A stretch of DNA of 38,839 nucleotides from Oscillospiraceae bacterium (GTDB lineage Bacteria > Bacillota > Clostridia > Oscillospirales > Ruminococcaceae). The DNA lies in the NCBI GenBank assembly GCA_028692035.1, contig JAQUYD010000020.1:1-38839 (forward strand), given 5' to 3'. Shown here piece after piece: positions 16,353-23,853 of the stretch; the stretch's first letter is position 1, and every line of letters starts with the position of its first letter. Below the pieces are notes generated by a model. It made no database searches, was not told the origin of the DNA, and worked only from the letters and a program-made list of their open reading frames with translations. A program made the position numbers and the translations under genes.

Positions 16353-17231
16353 TCATGTGCCGGGGTGTTCCGGCAAAAAGGACCCGTTCTCCTGCGCATC
16401 CCGCCAGAAAAATCCTGCTTCTTCTGATAAAAACCGTACCGAAATCTGGATGGTGGATGGCTGCTGCGGTGCCGCCAAAATTTTTGTTTGACCCCGCATC
16501 AGGCACCTTCCGCCCAGTGCCGGCACCTGCTGCGCTTCGGCCGTTCCCTCATAGCGCACCCATAGGATCTCTTCTGTCAGATTTTGTTGCAGTGCCTTTT
16601 GCTGGAACAAATCTTCCGGGCAAAACTGTCCGGAAAACACCATTTCTTGCGTAAAAGCAGGCTCACAGCCTCTTTTTTGCCCTGTCAAATCATAAAACCA
16701 GCTTCCCTCTGCCGGCTCCCGCTCCTCAGATCTGTCGATCCCGACAGCGCATTCCAGCCAAACCCGCTCTTTCGCCCCTCCAAACCCAAAGCACCACCGC
16801 TGCCGAACCGGATCTCCCGCCCGGTTTCTACGGTAGATCAGCCCACCTGTCAATTCATAAACAAAGGTCTGTCCGTCCTGCGCCGGATGCAATAGGTGCC
16901 CCTGCCCTGCCCAAAGGCTTTCAAACTGCCCGCAGTCCCCCAGATCCAGCCCAACCGCACAGACCTCTCCGGCCCACCGGCTAAACCTCTCCGCGAAAAT
17001 CTCGTTTTCCAAGCGTTCCCGCTCCTGCAGGGCATACGCCGTCATCTGGATGGTAAAATCATATTCCCAACGCTCTGCACCCGCCCAATCGGCGGACAGC
17101 TGTTTTTCACCCGTGGGGAAAATGCCAAAACAGGGCTTTGCCTCTTGGGTATAATCGATCAGCATCCCCTCTTTGAGAAATGGGCAGGCGGTGAGCGCCG
17201 CCTGTAGCTTTTCCAGAATCGAATTGTTCAT
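16353..17231 (-). CDS. Tail-terminator-like plus tube-like fusion protein
   Basis: A 292-residue protein. The first ~130 residues (start MNNSILEKLQAALTACPFL, then YDFTIQMTAYAL, ERLENEIFAERFSRW and ending YELTGGLIYRRN) follow the pattern of siphophage tail-completion/minor capsid proteins. The remaining ~160 residues are beta-rich (VWLECAVGIDRSEE, YDLTGQKRGCEPAFTQEM, STIQISVRFLSEE) and occupy the place where a separate tail-tube gene normally sits. I read it as a fusion of terminator-like and tube-like domains. The second assignment is weak. It lies between the connector genes and the 49-residue ORF. Confidence 0.55.
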   Translation of the reverse strand: MNNSILEKLQAALTACPFLKEGMLIDYTQEAKPCFGIFPTGEKQLSADWAGAERWEYDFTIQMTAYALQERERLENEIFAERFSRWAGEVCAVGLDLGDCGQFESLWAGQGHLLHPAQDGQTFVYELTGGLIYRRNRAGDPVRQRWCFGFGGAKERVWLECAVGIDRSEEREPAEGSWFYDLTGQKRGCEPAFTQEMVFSGQFCPEDLFQQKALQQNLTEEILWVRYEGTAEAQQVPALGGRCLMRGQTKILAAPQQPSTIQISVRFLSEEAGFFWRDAQENGSFLPEHPGT

Positions 17232-17249
17232 CGTGCACCGCCCTTCACT

Positions 17250-17684
17250 CTAAATCCCTTCCAGTTCCCAATGGGAAAATCCCCTTGGTGTAACCACTGA
17301 ACGGCAAAGCCTTAAACTTGCCGTCTGGTCATACTGTCGTACCAACTCCCGCAGCGGGTTTTGCTCTCCCCATTGAAATGGGCAGTTCCCCGCAGCCAGC
17401 ACATCTCCGATCTGAAAGGTAAAATATATTTCCTTTTCGGCGGCGGGCAGCGCCCGCCATTGTTTTGGCGGGAGATAGGTCCGACCGGCCGGCAGCTTCC
17501 CGCCCGGGACCAGGACACGCACCGTGCATAGGGATTCCTGGCCCTTTTTGCTATACCGTCGGCCGGCAAAGCCGCCCTCTTCGGCGCTTTCCCAAAACAC
17601 AGCGGGCAGCAAAACCCTAGAGCAGCGTTCCGCGCCGTTTTCTTCCCAGCGGTTATACAATGTCGCGCAGCCGTTGGTCAGCAT
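17250..17684 (-). CDS. Head-tail connector/minor capsid-like protein
   Basis: A 144-residue protein. The start is placed at ATG 17684 because it overlaps the upstream stop as ATGCTGA and begins MLTNGCATLYNRW, like small connector proteins of Clostridia phages that start with a TLYN motif. The longer frame to 17750 lies inside the upstream gene. The rest is beta-rich (VLLPAVFWES, VRVLVPGGKLPAG, EIYFTFQIGDVLAAG). Position between the capsid-proximal connector and the tail-terminator-like gene supports a connector role. Confidence 0.6.
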   Translation of the reverse strand: MLTNGCATLYNRWEENGAERCSRVLLPAVFWESAEEGGFAGRRYSKKGQESLCTVRVLVPGGKLPAGRTYLPPKQWRALPAAEKEIYFTFQIGDVLAAGNCPFQWGEQNPLRELVRQYDQTASLRLCRSVVTPRGFSHWELEGI

Positions 17685-17956
17685 CTGCCCCACCCCCGAA
17701 ACAGAAGCTCCCCGAGATAGACGGCGGCCGTCTGGTATAAATTCGCACACGGTGTACCGTCCCGGTAGGTCACGGAATACGCCCCCGCTTTTTCTGTCAG
17801 GATGCCGTCTGCGTTTTTACATCGCGCCAGCTCGTCGGCCACCGCGCACACTGCCATTTTGGCCTTTCGAGGAACCGGATCCTCCCCCTGGATTTTTTCC
17901 TTGGTGGCAAAATTCAAAAAATCCTCTGCCAGCTTGGAAAAGCGTTCAAACTCCAT
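17678..17956 (-). CDS. Head-tail connector (gp6-like), 5' end uncertain
   Basis: A mostly helical protein of about 92 residues from ATG 17956 (or TTG 17965). Family-like sequence extends further upstream in the same frame as FSFYKEQYQGGLSQMEFERF, the typical opening of phage head-tail connectors, but no in-frame ATG, GTG or TTG occurs there. An ATG at 18004-18006 is out of frame by one base. Removing one T from the T5 run (complement of 17995-17999) would join them as MRFSFYKEQY. So there is either a frameshift, a programmed slip, a sequencing indel, or translation from an unusual codon after the AAAGGAGG near 18023-18030. It follows the capsid gene, the usual place for this connector. Confidence 0.65.
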   Translation of the reverse strand: MEFERFSKLAEDFLNFATKEKIQGEDPVPRKAKMAVCAVADELARCKNADGILTEKAGAYSVTYRDGTPCANLYQTAAVYLGELLFRGWGRC

Positions 17957-18058
17957 CTGAGACAATCCGCCTTGATATTGCTCCTTGTAAAAGGAAAAAT
18001 CGCATAAACCCGTTTTTTTCGCCCTCCTTTCGGCGCAAGATATCCCTGTAGACTTCGA

Positions 18059-18928
18059 TTAAGCTTTGCTATGCAGGTAAATGCCCGCCGTCTTATTTTC
18101 GTATAGGTCCGCCAACCCATATGCGCGGTAAAAAAACTTCCACCCGTCGGAGGTTTGGTTGTCCTGGGGCGCGATGATCTTGTTCACCGTGTGCTTGGGA
18201 TACTGCAACAGCGCCGGCTTATGGATAATCATAAAATTGATTTCCTTGGCCGAAGCGCCTTTGGCAAACCCGCCGCCGGTCTGCCCCTCGCTAGAACCGT
18301 CATTGAGGGTGATCGCTGTGTAAAACCGTGCTTTTGGCACCTTGATTACATTCTGAAAGCTGTCGAGGACCGCCTTTGATTTTGTAGTATCCACATTTAG
18401 GATCAGGTTGTACAAAGCCGAACTGATAAACAAATACCGCTGATCCACCGGCACCTCCGCGTCGTCCAGGGCGTTTTGCCCATCGATCAGCGCCGCCAGC
18501 GCGCCGTCGCCGCTGGTCAAATCCGCCGCTTTTTTTCCAATGCCGCTGTGGGCGGCATATGCTGCAAAACGAAACGCGTCCATTTCCGGGGCCACCTTGG
18601 TACGGACAAATTCACCTGCCAATCTGCCAAAGGCAACGCCGGCTGTTTCCTCATCGTCCATTGCGTCGACCGTAAAAACGCGGCCTCGGTCATAGTTGAA
18701 GTTTACCGTTTCATTGGTCAGCGTCACATCGCCCGCCACATATCCCCCACTGCGGGAATAGTCCGCCAGTCCATCCATGCTGATCTTGGGAATGATCATC
18801 TCTCCGGCATTGGCTCCCATCTGTACGAGAGATCCGTCTCCGTCCAGCACCGACGTCACCGCCGCCTGCTGGTATACCTCGTCTAGTTTATCTGTGTATT
18901 TTTTAAATCTTGCAAGGGTATTCGCCAT
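18059..18928 (-). CDS. Major capsid protein (HK97-fold type)
   Basis: A 289-residue protein, a normal size for small HK97-fold capsids. The N-terminal arm (MANTLARFKKYTDKLDEVY) is followed by IPKISMDGLADYSRSGGY, a conserved-type strand pattern (DVTLTNETVNFNYDRGR) and FRFAAYAAHSG. The C-terminal half contains INFMIIHKPALLQYPKH, as in capsids of gut Clostridia phages. Its ATG overlaps the stop of the scaffold gene by one base (TAATG). No protease domain is encoded nearby, so processing is probably absent or scaffold-based. Confidence 0.85.
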   Translation of the reverse strand: MANTLARFKKYTDKLDEVYQQAAVTSVLDGDGSLVQMGANAGEMIIPKISMDGLADYSRSGGYVAGDVTLTNETVNFNYDRGRVFTVDAMDDEETAGVAFGRLAGEFVRTKVAPEMDAFRFAAYAAHSGIGKKAADLTSGDGALAALIDGQNALDDAEVPVDQRYLFISSALYNLILNVDTTKSKAVLDSFQNVIKVPKARFYTAITLNDGSSEGQTGGGFAKGASAKEINFMIIHKPALLQYPKHTVNKIIAPQDNQTSDGWKFFYRAYGLADLYENKTAGIYLHSKA

Positions 18929-19476
18929 TAAAAATCATCCTTTCCTGTTTCAAATGTTGATAGCCCCATGATTTCGCGCACCCGCTGCTCATCCGCCCGC
19001 GCTTGCATTTGTCCCGCCGGTCGGATTGCCCGTGGAGGTGCTTGATCGGGGCCAAACAGGTAGCCGTGCTCGCTTTTTAGCGCGAACAGCTGCTCCTCCA
19101 GCCCCTCTAGGGCCCCATCATCCCTTACGAACAAGCTTTCTTCCTGTAGCAGGGCACGCACCGCTTTTTCATTTCTCGCTCCCGCCTGATGTAAAGATCG
19201 CTGCAGTGCCTCGTCAAAATCACGTTTTTCCCATTTCTGCTTCCAAATTTTTTCTGTTTCTTCGGCTTTTGCCTGCCACTGCAGCGCCTGCTGGCGCAGC
19301 TCGTCTGCCGACAGGGAGGAAGCCGCCGCTTCCTCTAATTGTGTAACCTTGGCCTTCAACGTCTCGTAGTCCGCAAACCTTGCCTTTACCGTTTCAACAT
19401 CCCGGCCGTTTTCCCGCATGACCATGCCGATCTGCCGCTCGTCCAGGCCCCATTCTTTCAGCTGCTCTGTTTTCAT
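18928..19476 (-). CDS. Scaffold protein (phage minor structural GP20 family-like)
   Basis: A 182-residue, strongly helical protein with a coiled centre (ADYETLKAKVTQLEEAA, AEETEKIWKQKWEKRDFDEA). The segment REQ-like HQAGARNEKAVRALL and the acidic mid-part match the GP20 scaffold pattern, where a loop reading ARN or AKN precedes a KALL-type helix. It lies directly upstream of the capsid gene and is coupled by TAATG. It would organise capsid assembly and be expelled or remain inside. Confidence 0.82.
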   Translation of the reverse strand: MKTEQLKEWGLDERQIGMVMRENGRDVETVKARFADYETLKAKVTQLEEAAASSLSADELRQQALQWQAKAEETEKIWKQKWEKRDFDEALQRSLHQAGARNEKAVRALLQEESLFVRDDGALEGLEEQLFALKSEHGYLFGPDQAPPRAIRPAGQMQARADEQRVREIMGLSTFETGKDDF

Positions 19477-19560
19477 TTTTCTCCTTTTCGGCTAGGCGTT
19501 TTAGGTGGTCGCCATCACCTGCCGGCCCGCTGTTTTTTAGCCCCCGCGGGCAAAGGGCAT

Positions 19561-20934
19561 CTATTGATTCAACAGCCCTTCCGAACTGTTGTCTGCCCCT
19601 GTGCCAGAAATGGTAACTCCGCACGCGGCCTTCGCCTGATCCGCCGTCTCGCCCAGAAAGTGTACTCTGAACTCCCAGGGTTTTCGCACCCCGGCGGCGA
19701 TTTCCTGCAAGAACTGCTCTTTTTCCGCCGCCAGGTCGGTCACAATGCTGTCGTCCCACTGATATTGGACGCGATATCCGCCTGCTGGGACTCCCGGCAA
19801 AAAGTCGGCCCAGTAATCCATGATGTTCAACAACTCGTCTAACGCCTGCTGCAACGCGCCTTGAATCTCCTTCACAGTAGAAAATAGCCGCTGCTTGGCG
19901 CTGACGATTTCGGTGGCCGTCATTTCCCTTTGCCCCGGGTCGCTGATAATTCCATAGGAAAGCCCGCAGGCAAATTCGATTCGTCGCAGCAGTTCATTGA
20001 GCCCGGCTCGCAGGCTCTCGTCCCGAAACGCCGGGTTGTAAACATGGTAGAAATCTGCCCCGGTATTTAAGCTTCGGAACAGCCTCCGGGTGGTCTGGGG
20101 CATCCTGCCACCGATCAAATAGGTGGAATCGGCGTCTACCGCCAGTTCACCGCCCTCATATTCCCACAACAGCCGGCTATACTGTCGGTCAGCCTCCTCC
20201 ATCAGCTCCACCGCTCTGGCCGCAATGGAAACGCCCAGTGCGCACGTCGGTTCGGTCGTATTTCCAAACGGCATCTTTAAATAGACAAACAGCGGCGTCC
20301 TGCGGCCCTGCAATAGAACCTGCGGTTCTAAATTCGCCCATTCCCGAACGCTCTCCAGCGGTACCTCGCGGGCCAGCGGGTCTGCGCCCACCGATACAAA
20401 TGCCCGGTTGTCCACCAGCACTCCGCCATCGGTCATCCGGTGTTCCTCTAGCCGGGTAAAGACCCGTTCTCCCCGCCGCGCCTGCTCTAAAAATACCGCG
20501 CCGGTGATTTTGCCGTCCGCGCTGGTTTCGGTTGGGAAAAAGGCGTCGGCTTGTACCGGTTCCACCAAAATCCTTCCAGCTGACAAATATGGCTTCAGCA
20601 CCAGCCCGCCTTTTCCAACAGCATATTCCAAAAACTGCCGCAGCTGCCGCTTAACCGGCTCTGTCTGGCGCTGCAAAAACTCTGCCCGGCCGGATGATCC
20701 TTCCACCCGCCATTGTAGTTCCAGCGTGGCCATTCTCGCCACCTCGCTGGAAATGGCCGGCAGCAGATTCATCCCCTTGACCCGGCTGTCAGACAGCCAG
20801 GGTGCGTCGTTTTCATAGATCCGGCACCATTGCTCCACCGCTTCCCGCATAGGCTCCGACAGTGCCATCCGCTCTCCTAACGCACCCCCGGCCTCCGGCG
20901 GCATTTTTCCCACCGCATGTTTGATCCGATTCAT
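19561..20934 (-). CDS. Portal protein (SPP1 gp6-like)
   Basis: A 457-residue portal from ATG 20934, with GGGGAG five bases upstream; the ATG at 20949 is an alternative. Order after terminase and before scaffold/capsid, length and helical C-terminus (MTATEIVSAKQRLFSTVKEI and QQALDELLNIMDYW) fit the SPP1-type portal family, in which ATE(I/V) followed by a long stem helix is typical. It would form the dodecameric ring for DNA entry. 84 bases separate it from the scaffold gene. Confidence 0.85.
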   Translation of the reverse strand: MNRIKHAVGKMPPEAGGALGERMALSEPMREAVEQWCRIYENDAPWLSDSRVKGMNLLPAISSEVARMATLELQWRVEGSSGRAEFLQRQTEPVKRQLRQFLEYAVGKGGLVLKPYLSAGRILVEPVQADAFFPTETSADGKITGAVFLEQARRGERVFTRLEEHRMTDGGVLVDNRAFVSVGADPLAREVPLESVREWANLEPQVLLQGRRTPLFVYLKMPFGNTTEPTCALGVSIAARAVELMEEADRQYSRLLWEYEGGELAVDADSTYLIGGRMPQTTRRLFRSLNTGADFYHVYNPAFRDESLRAGLNELLRRIEFACGLSYGIISDPGQREMTATEIVSAKQRLFSTVKEIQGALQQALDELLNIMDYWADFLPGVPAGGYRVQYQWDDSIVTDLAAEKEQFLQEIAAGVRKPWEFRVHFLGETADQAKAACGVTISGTGADNSSEGLLNQ

Positions 20935-20952
20935 CCATTCTCCCCACATAAA

Positions 20953-22239
20953 TCACTGATTCCCCCTTTTCCCCCAGACCGGCTCGGTGGCATAGCGCAC
21001 CGCGTCAATATGGTGGTTGTTTTTATCTGGATACCCTGGCAAAACTCTTCCATCCTGCCCCCGGGCGTACCGGTATTCCGCAAATTCTTTCAGCGTGTCC
21101 GGGCAGCGCTCTGGGTCGATAACAATCCGCCGCAGCCCCTGCAGCCAGTGGAAGGAATAGCCCACGCTGCCCGGCCCTTTCACCGCCCCCCGGCAAAAAA
21201 GCCCTTCCTCCCGGTAGTCCTCCACGCTTTTTGGCTCCGCCGAGTCGGCGGTGATCTGCTCCCTGGGCCCGATCCCGAATGCCTTAAGTTTTTGGGCCGT
21301 CTCCCTGTTGACCGTCTTGTAACAGGTCAGCTCGCAAAAAATGTATAGCGTTCGCCTTGCCGCATCGTAATGCACCCGGTTAAAAGCCCACGGGTCCGGA
21401 TAAAATCCCCAGTCTACCCCAGATAGGATCCGGTCAAACCGCCGGATCTCCTGTTCCTCAATCCGCCTAGCTGCCAGATTGTCAAAAACGCTATCCCCCG
21501 TCCCTGTGGGAACACCCAGATACTCCTGTTGGTATGCCCGGGGCTTTTCGCGCTTTAAAAAGCGGGCGTCGTCTAAAAACTTTTCTCCTAGCCACTCCGG
21601 CGGCATTTGCTCATAGGTCGAATGGTGCGTCTTCCGGCCCTCCCGGGGGATCCGCGTCCATTGGTTGACCCAATGCTGCTGTGACTGGGGCGGGTTAAAG
21701 CTTTTAAAACAATAAAACGGGCCCTGTCCCCGCAGCACCGACTGTTCGGTGCTGCGCACCTGCTCCTCGTCGAACTGATCCAGCTCTTCAAACCACAAAA
21801 CGCCGGGATAGCCAAACGGCACCTTTAAGGATTTGAGCTTTCCGGCGTCATCCATGCCAAAAAACAGGATTTTCTGGCCGGTTGGCTCGTATACTGCCTC
21901 CGGCGGCGAATAGGTGAATCGGCACAGCCCGCCAATCCCCATCGCCTGTGCCGCCCACCTGAGCTGTGCCATCACCGAGGAACGCAGCGTGTTCGCAACC
22001 CTCCTTACCACTACCGCGTGCATATCTGGGTGCCGCAGTAGAATCAACCACAGTTCCACCGATGCAAAGCTAGATTTTCCCGAACCGCGGCCCCCCTTCA
22101 GCACATACTCGCCGTCTTGCTGCAACAGCGTTCGGTGCAATCCGGTAAACGATGGCGCGATCAGCTGCCGCAGAGAAATGCCGGTTTCCGTCTGCTCTTC
22201 CAGGGCGCCCTCCCTGGCGCGCCTCTCAGCGCACATCAT
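20953..22239 (-). CDS. terL: Terminase large subunit
   Basis: A 428-residue DNA-packaging motor. Walker A GGRGSGKSS lies near residue 50, and Walker B with catalytic Glu is seen as GVLWFEELDQF near 145. The coupling/motif region SFNPPQSQHW-like follows near 185. The C-terminal nuclease begins GVDWGFYPDPWAFN with the first acidic ligand, and DSAEPKSVEDY and NHHIDAVRYA supply later ones, the Terminase_3-type arrangement. All key residues are present, so it appears functional. It overlaps the small-subunit gene by 14 bases. Confidence 0.92.
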   Translation of the reverse strand: MMCAERRAREGALEEQTETGISLRQLIAPSFTGLHRTLLQQDGEYVLKGGRGSGKSSFASVELWLILLRHPDMHAVVVRRVANTLRSSVMAQLRWAAQAMGIGGLCRFTYSPPEAVYEPTGQKILFFGMDDAGKLKSLKVPFGYPGVLWFEELDQFDEEQVRSTEQSVLRGQGPFYCFKSFNPPQSQQHWVNQWTRIPREGRKTHHSTYEQMPPEWLGEKFLDDARFLKREKPRAYQQEYLGVPTGTGDSVFDNLAARRIEEQEIRRFDRILSGVDWGFYPDPWAFNRVHYDAARRTLYIFCELTCYKTVNRETAQKLKAFGIGPREQITADSAEPKSVEDYREEGLFCRGAVKGPGSVGYSFHWLQGLRRIVIDPERCPDTLKEFAEYRYARGQDGRVLPGYPDKNNHHIDAVRYATEPVWGKRGNQ

Positions 22240-22591
22240 CGATGATGACCACGGTAGCCTGGGAGGGCGCGTCCTGCCGGTCCGTTCCCTTCCGGCCTTT
22301 CCCCTTGGTCAGCTCGCCTTCCTCCAGGATTCCGCGCAGCTCCCGAATCGCCGCCATGTCGCCGTTCAGCGCTTTTTGGTAAAGGTTCCAGGCCACCAGC
22401 TGTAAATGGTCCCGATACCGGGCTGGAAGCCCGGCGTTTTTCAGCGTCTCTTTTTGCTGTGGATTGGTCAGTGGCAATTCTAGCAAAATTTGCAGCCGCT
22501 GCTGCAGCCGGCAGCTTTTTCCTTCTTTTGCGTATTTTTTTGGGGCTGCCGTTTTTCCTTCTTCCCGCTCATTGCTTTTTGTCAATTCCAA
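22226..22591 (-). CDS. terS: Terminase small subunit
   Basis: A 121-residue basic, helical protein immediately before and overlapping terL. The middle portion (QQKETLKNAGLPARYRDHL, LYQKALNGDMAAIRELRGIL) resembles small terminases in which a DNA-binding N-terminus precedes a GDMAAIRE(L/I)-type helix. The C-terminus ends in VVIIDDVR, a common tail in Firmicutes TerS. It would recognise the DNA to be packaged. Whether it is sequence-specific or has become a general binder, as in gene transfer agents, cannot be seen. Confidence 0.8.
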   Translation of the reverse strand: MELTKSNEREEGKTAAPKKYAKEGKSCRLQQRLQILLELPLTNPQQKETLKNAGLPARYRDHLQLVAWNLYQKALNGDMAAIRELRGILEEGELTKGKGRKGTDRQDAPSQATVVIIDDVR

Positions 22592-22606
22592 AAGCTGTCT
22601 CCTTTC

Positions 22607-22801
22607 CTAATCCTCCAAAATCTCTTCCGCCGCTCGTTCGGCGGCTGTTTTTCTTCCCCTTTTCCGCTTGGGGCGAAAGCGGTCGCAGCCATCCGGCTCA
22701 CAGCCGCGCAGCTCATTTTCTTCTATCGCAAAATGGCAAGCTGGGAACCCTGGAAAACCGAATAGTTCCCGGCGATAATGGCAATTTTGGCAATGTTTCA
22801 T
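22607..22801 (-). CDS. Small Zn-ribbon-like protein
   Basis: A 64-residue protein from ATG 22801 behind AGGGAGGG. The first part MKHCQNCHYRRE has a CxxC knuckle, and Cys residues near 22, 34 and 39 could complete the metal site. The C-terminus is very basic (RPKRKRGRK) then acidic. It is first in the structural operon, 15 bases before terS. It could bind nucleic acid as a regulator or packaging accessory. No named family recognised. Confidence 0.65.
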   Translation of the reverse strand: MKHCQNCHYRRELFGFPGFPACHFAIEENELRGCEPDGCDRFRPKRKRGRKTAAERAAEEILED

Positions 22802-23000
22802 AAAATCCCTCCCTTCCTCCTCACAGAAAAGTACTCGCTTTTTTTGCAAAAGAGGTGTAAAATAAAAAATAGTTATCTGGCTGCCTGTCCGCTGAATCGG
22901 CGGGCGTATTGAAGGAAAAAACGCAGGTGCGGCAAATTTTTTGCACCGTTTCAGCGCTTTTCCTGTTTAAACGGCCCCACGGCTGGACGAGGAGGATACC

Positions 23001-23249
23001 ATGAGCGATCTTTTTGGGCTACGCCCCTTTGACTTTTTTGCCAACGGAAACGAATATACCGGCAGTGCCGGGGCGCTGCGCTATTTGATAAAGCCAAAAG
23101 ACGGGGCCCTTCAGATTCAAACCTGGGACCAGGACGTCTGCTATGAGCTAGCCCAAATTCACCAAAACACCTCTTTCCCCCTCACGCCCGAAGGGCTGGG
23201 GGAGCTTCGCGTATGGCTGTCGGAACAGTGCGGCTGCAGCGGGCTATAA
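23001..23249 (+). CDS. Conserved-looking small protein of unknown function
   Basis: An 82-residue cytosolic protein starting MSDLFGLRPFDFFANG, with GAGGAGG nine bases before the ATG and a good terminator after it. It is divergent from the virus-like operon, sharing the 22802-23000 intergenic region. It contains no signal peptide or membrane segment. The pattern (LRYLIKPKDGALQIQTW, FPLTPEGLGELRVWL) is beta-rich at first and helical later. I do not recognise a function. It could be a host gene or a control protein of the virus-like element. Confidence 0.6.
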   Translation: MSDLFGLRPFDFFANGNEYTGSAGALRYLIKPKDGALQIQTWDQDVCYELAQIHQNTSFPLTPEGLGELRVWLSEQCGCSGL

Positions 23250-23278
23250 ATCGGGTATTTTGTCAGGCAACTTTTCTG

Positions 23279-23303
23279 GCCGGAACCCTTCCGGCTATTT
23301 TTT
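23279..23303 (+). terminator. Terminator after the 82-residue protein
   Basis: A perfect 7-bp stem GCCGGAA / TTCCGGC with loop CCC (23279-23295) is followed by TA and six T residues. Confidence 0.85.
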
Positions 23304-23315
23304 GTTTGATTTTTG

Positions 23316-23329
23316 AGAACAAATGTTCT
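23316..23329. promoter_or_regulatory. LexA-like/self-repressor palindrome
   Basis: The palindrome AGAACA-AA-TGTTCT lies in the AT-rich leader of the XRE repressor. Its core GAAC-N4-GTTC fits the Firmicutes LexA/DinR box apart from the outer C/G. Half-site-like TGTTCTTTA recurs as TTGTTCTTTAC near 23393-23403. It may be a LexA box or the operator of the neighbouring repressor. Confidence 0.5.
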
Positions 23330-23445
23330 TTATGAGCTTTATTATATTCCGCTTTTCTGGAAAAATCAATAGTTTTTTCGATTTTTATGAAATTGTTCTT
23401 TACATTTTCTGTGCTTTCTGCTATTCTTTTTTTGAGGTGATCGGT

Positions 23446-23793
23446 ATGTCCTTTTTTGGCGCAAATCTCAAAAAGGCTCGGAAACAATGCGGTCTGACAC
23501 AGCGTCAGCTGGCTGGCCTTGTAGGGGCAAAGCACAATTCTATCAGCAACTGGGAAACGGGCCAAAATGAACCGGATACGCAGATGATCCGGAAACTCTG
23601 CGACACCCTGTCCGTCTCTGCCAATGACCTGTTTGGTTCTGACGCCACTGCCGCCTCCCCTCCAATCAGCCGGAACGAACTGAAATTCGCCCTGTTTGAA
23701 GGCGATGGCAAGGTCACGGAGGACATGCTGCAAGAAGTTTTGGATTTTGCCCAGTTTGTCAAAGAAAAATACCGAAAAAAGGAGAAACGTTAA
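23446..23793 (+). CDS. XRE/Cro-CI-type repressor
   Basis: A 115-residue regulator. The start is the ATG at 23446 behind GAGGTGAT, not the longer frame from 23323, which covers an AT-rich promoter region. The N-terminal helix-turn-helix is clear (LTQRQLAGLVGAKHNSISNW, then NEPDTQMIRKLCDTLSVS). A short linker leads to a C-terminal helix (EDMLQEVLDFAQFVKEKYRK) likely for dimerisation. It has no LexA-type peptidase domain, so inactivation would need a partner such as the ImmA-like protease at 10163-10579. It faces away from the structural operon. It is probably the switch of the virus-like element, though a host role is possible. Confidence 0.8.
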   Translation: MSFFGANLKKARKQCGLTQRQLAGLVGAKHNSISNWETGQNEPDTQMIRKLCDTLSVSANDLFGSDATAASPPISRNELKFALFEGDGKVTEDMLQEVLDFAQFVKEKYRKKEKR

Positions 23794-23853
23794 CCGATTT
23801 TCCCCTTTTGGGGCATAAAAATTATGATTTCATAAGGAAAGGAAATTACATCT

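Noticed and set aside
16217-16399. 60-residue minus-strand frame between the tail-terminator-like and FN3 genes
   Set aside because: It overlaps the end of the upstream gene, has no ribosome binding site, and competes with the 49-residue frame that has AAGGAGG.
22850-23000. Riboswitch or structured RNA before the 82-residue protein
   Set aside because: GGTGC/GCACC and other small repeats occur, but no known riboswitch core was recognised and pairing is weak.
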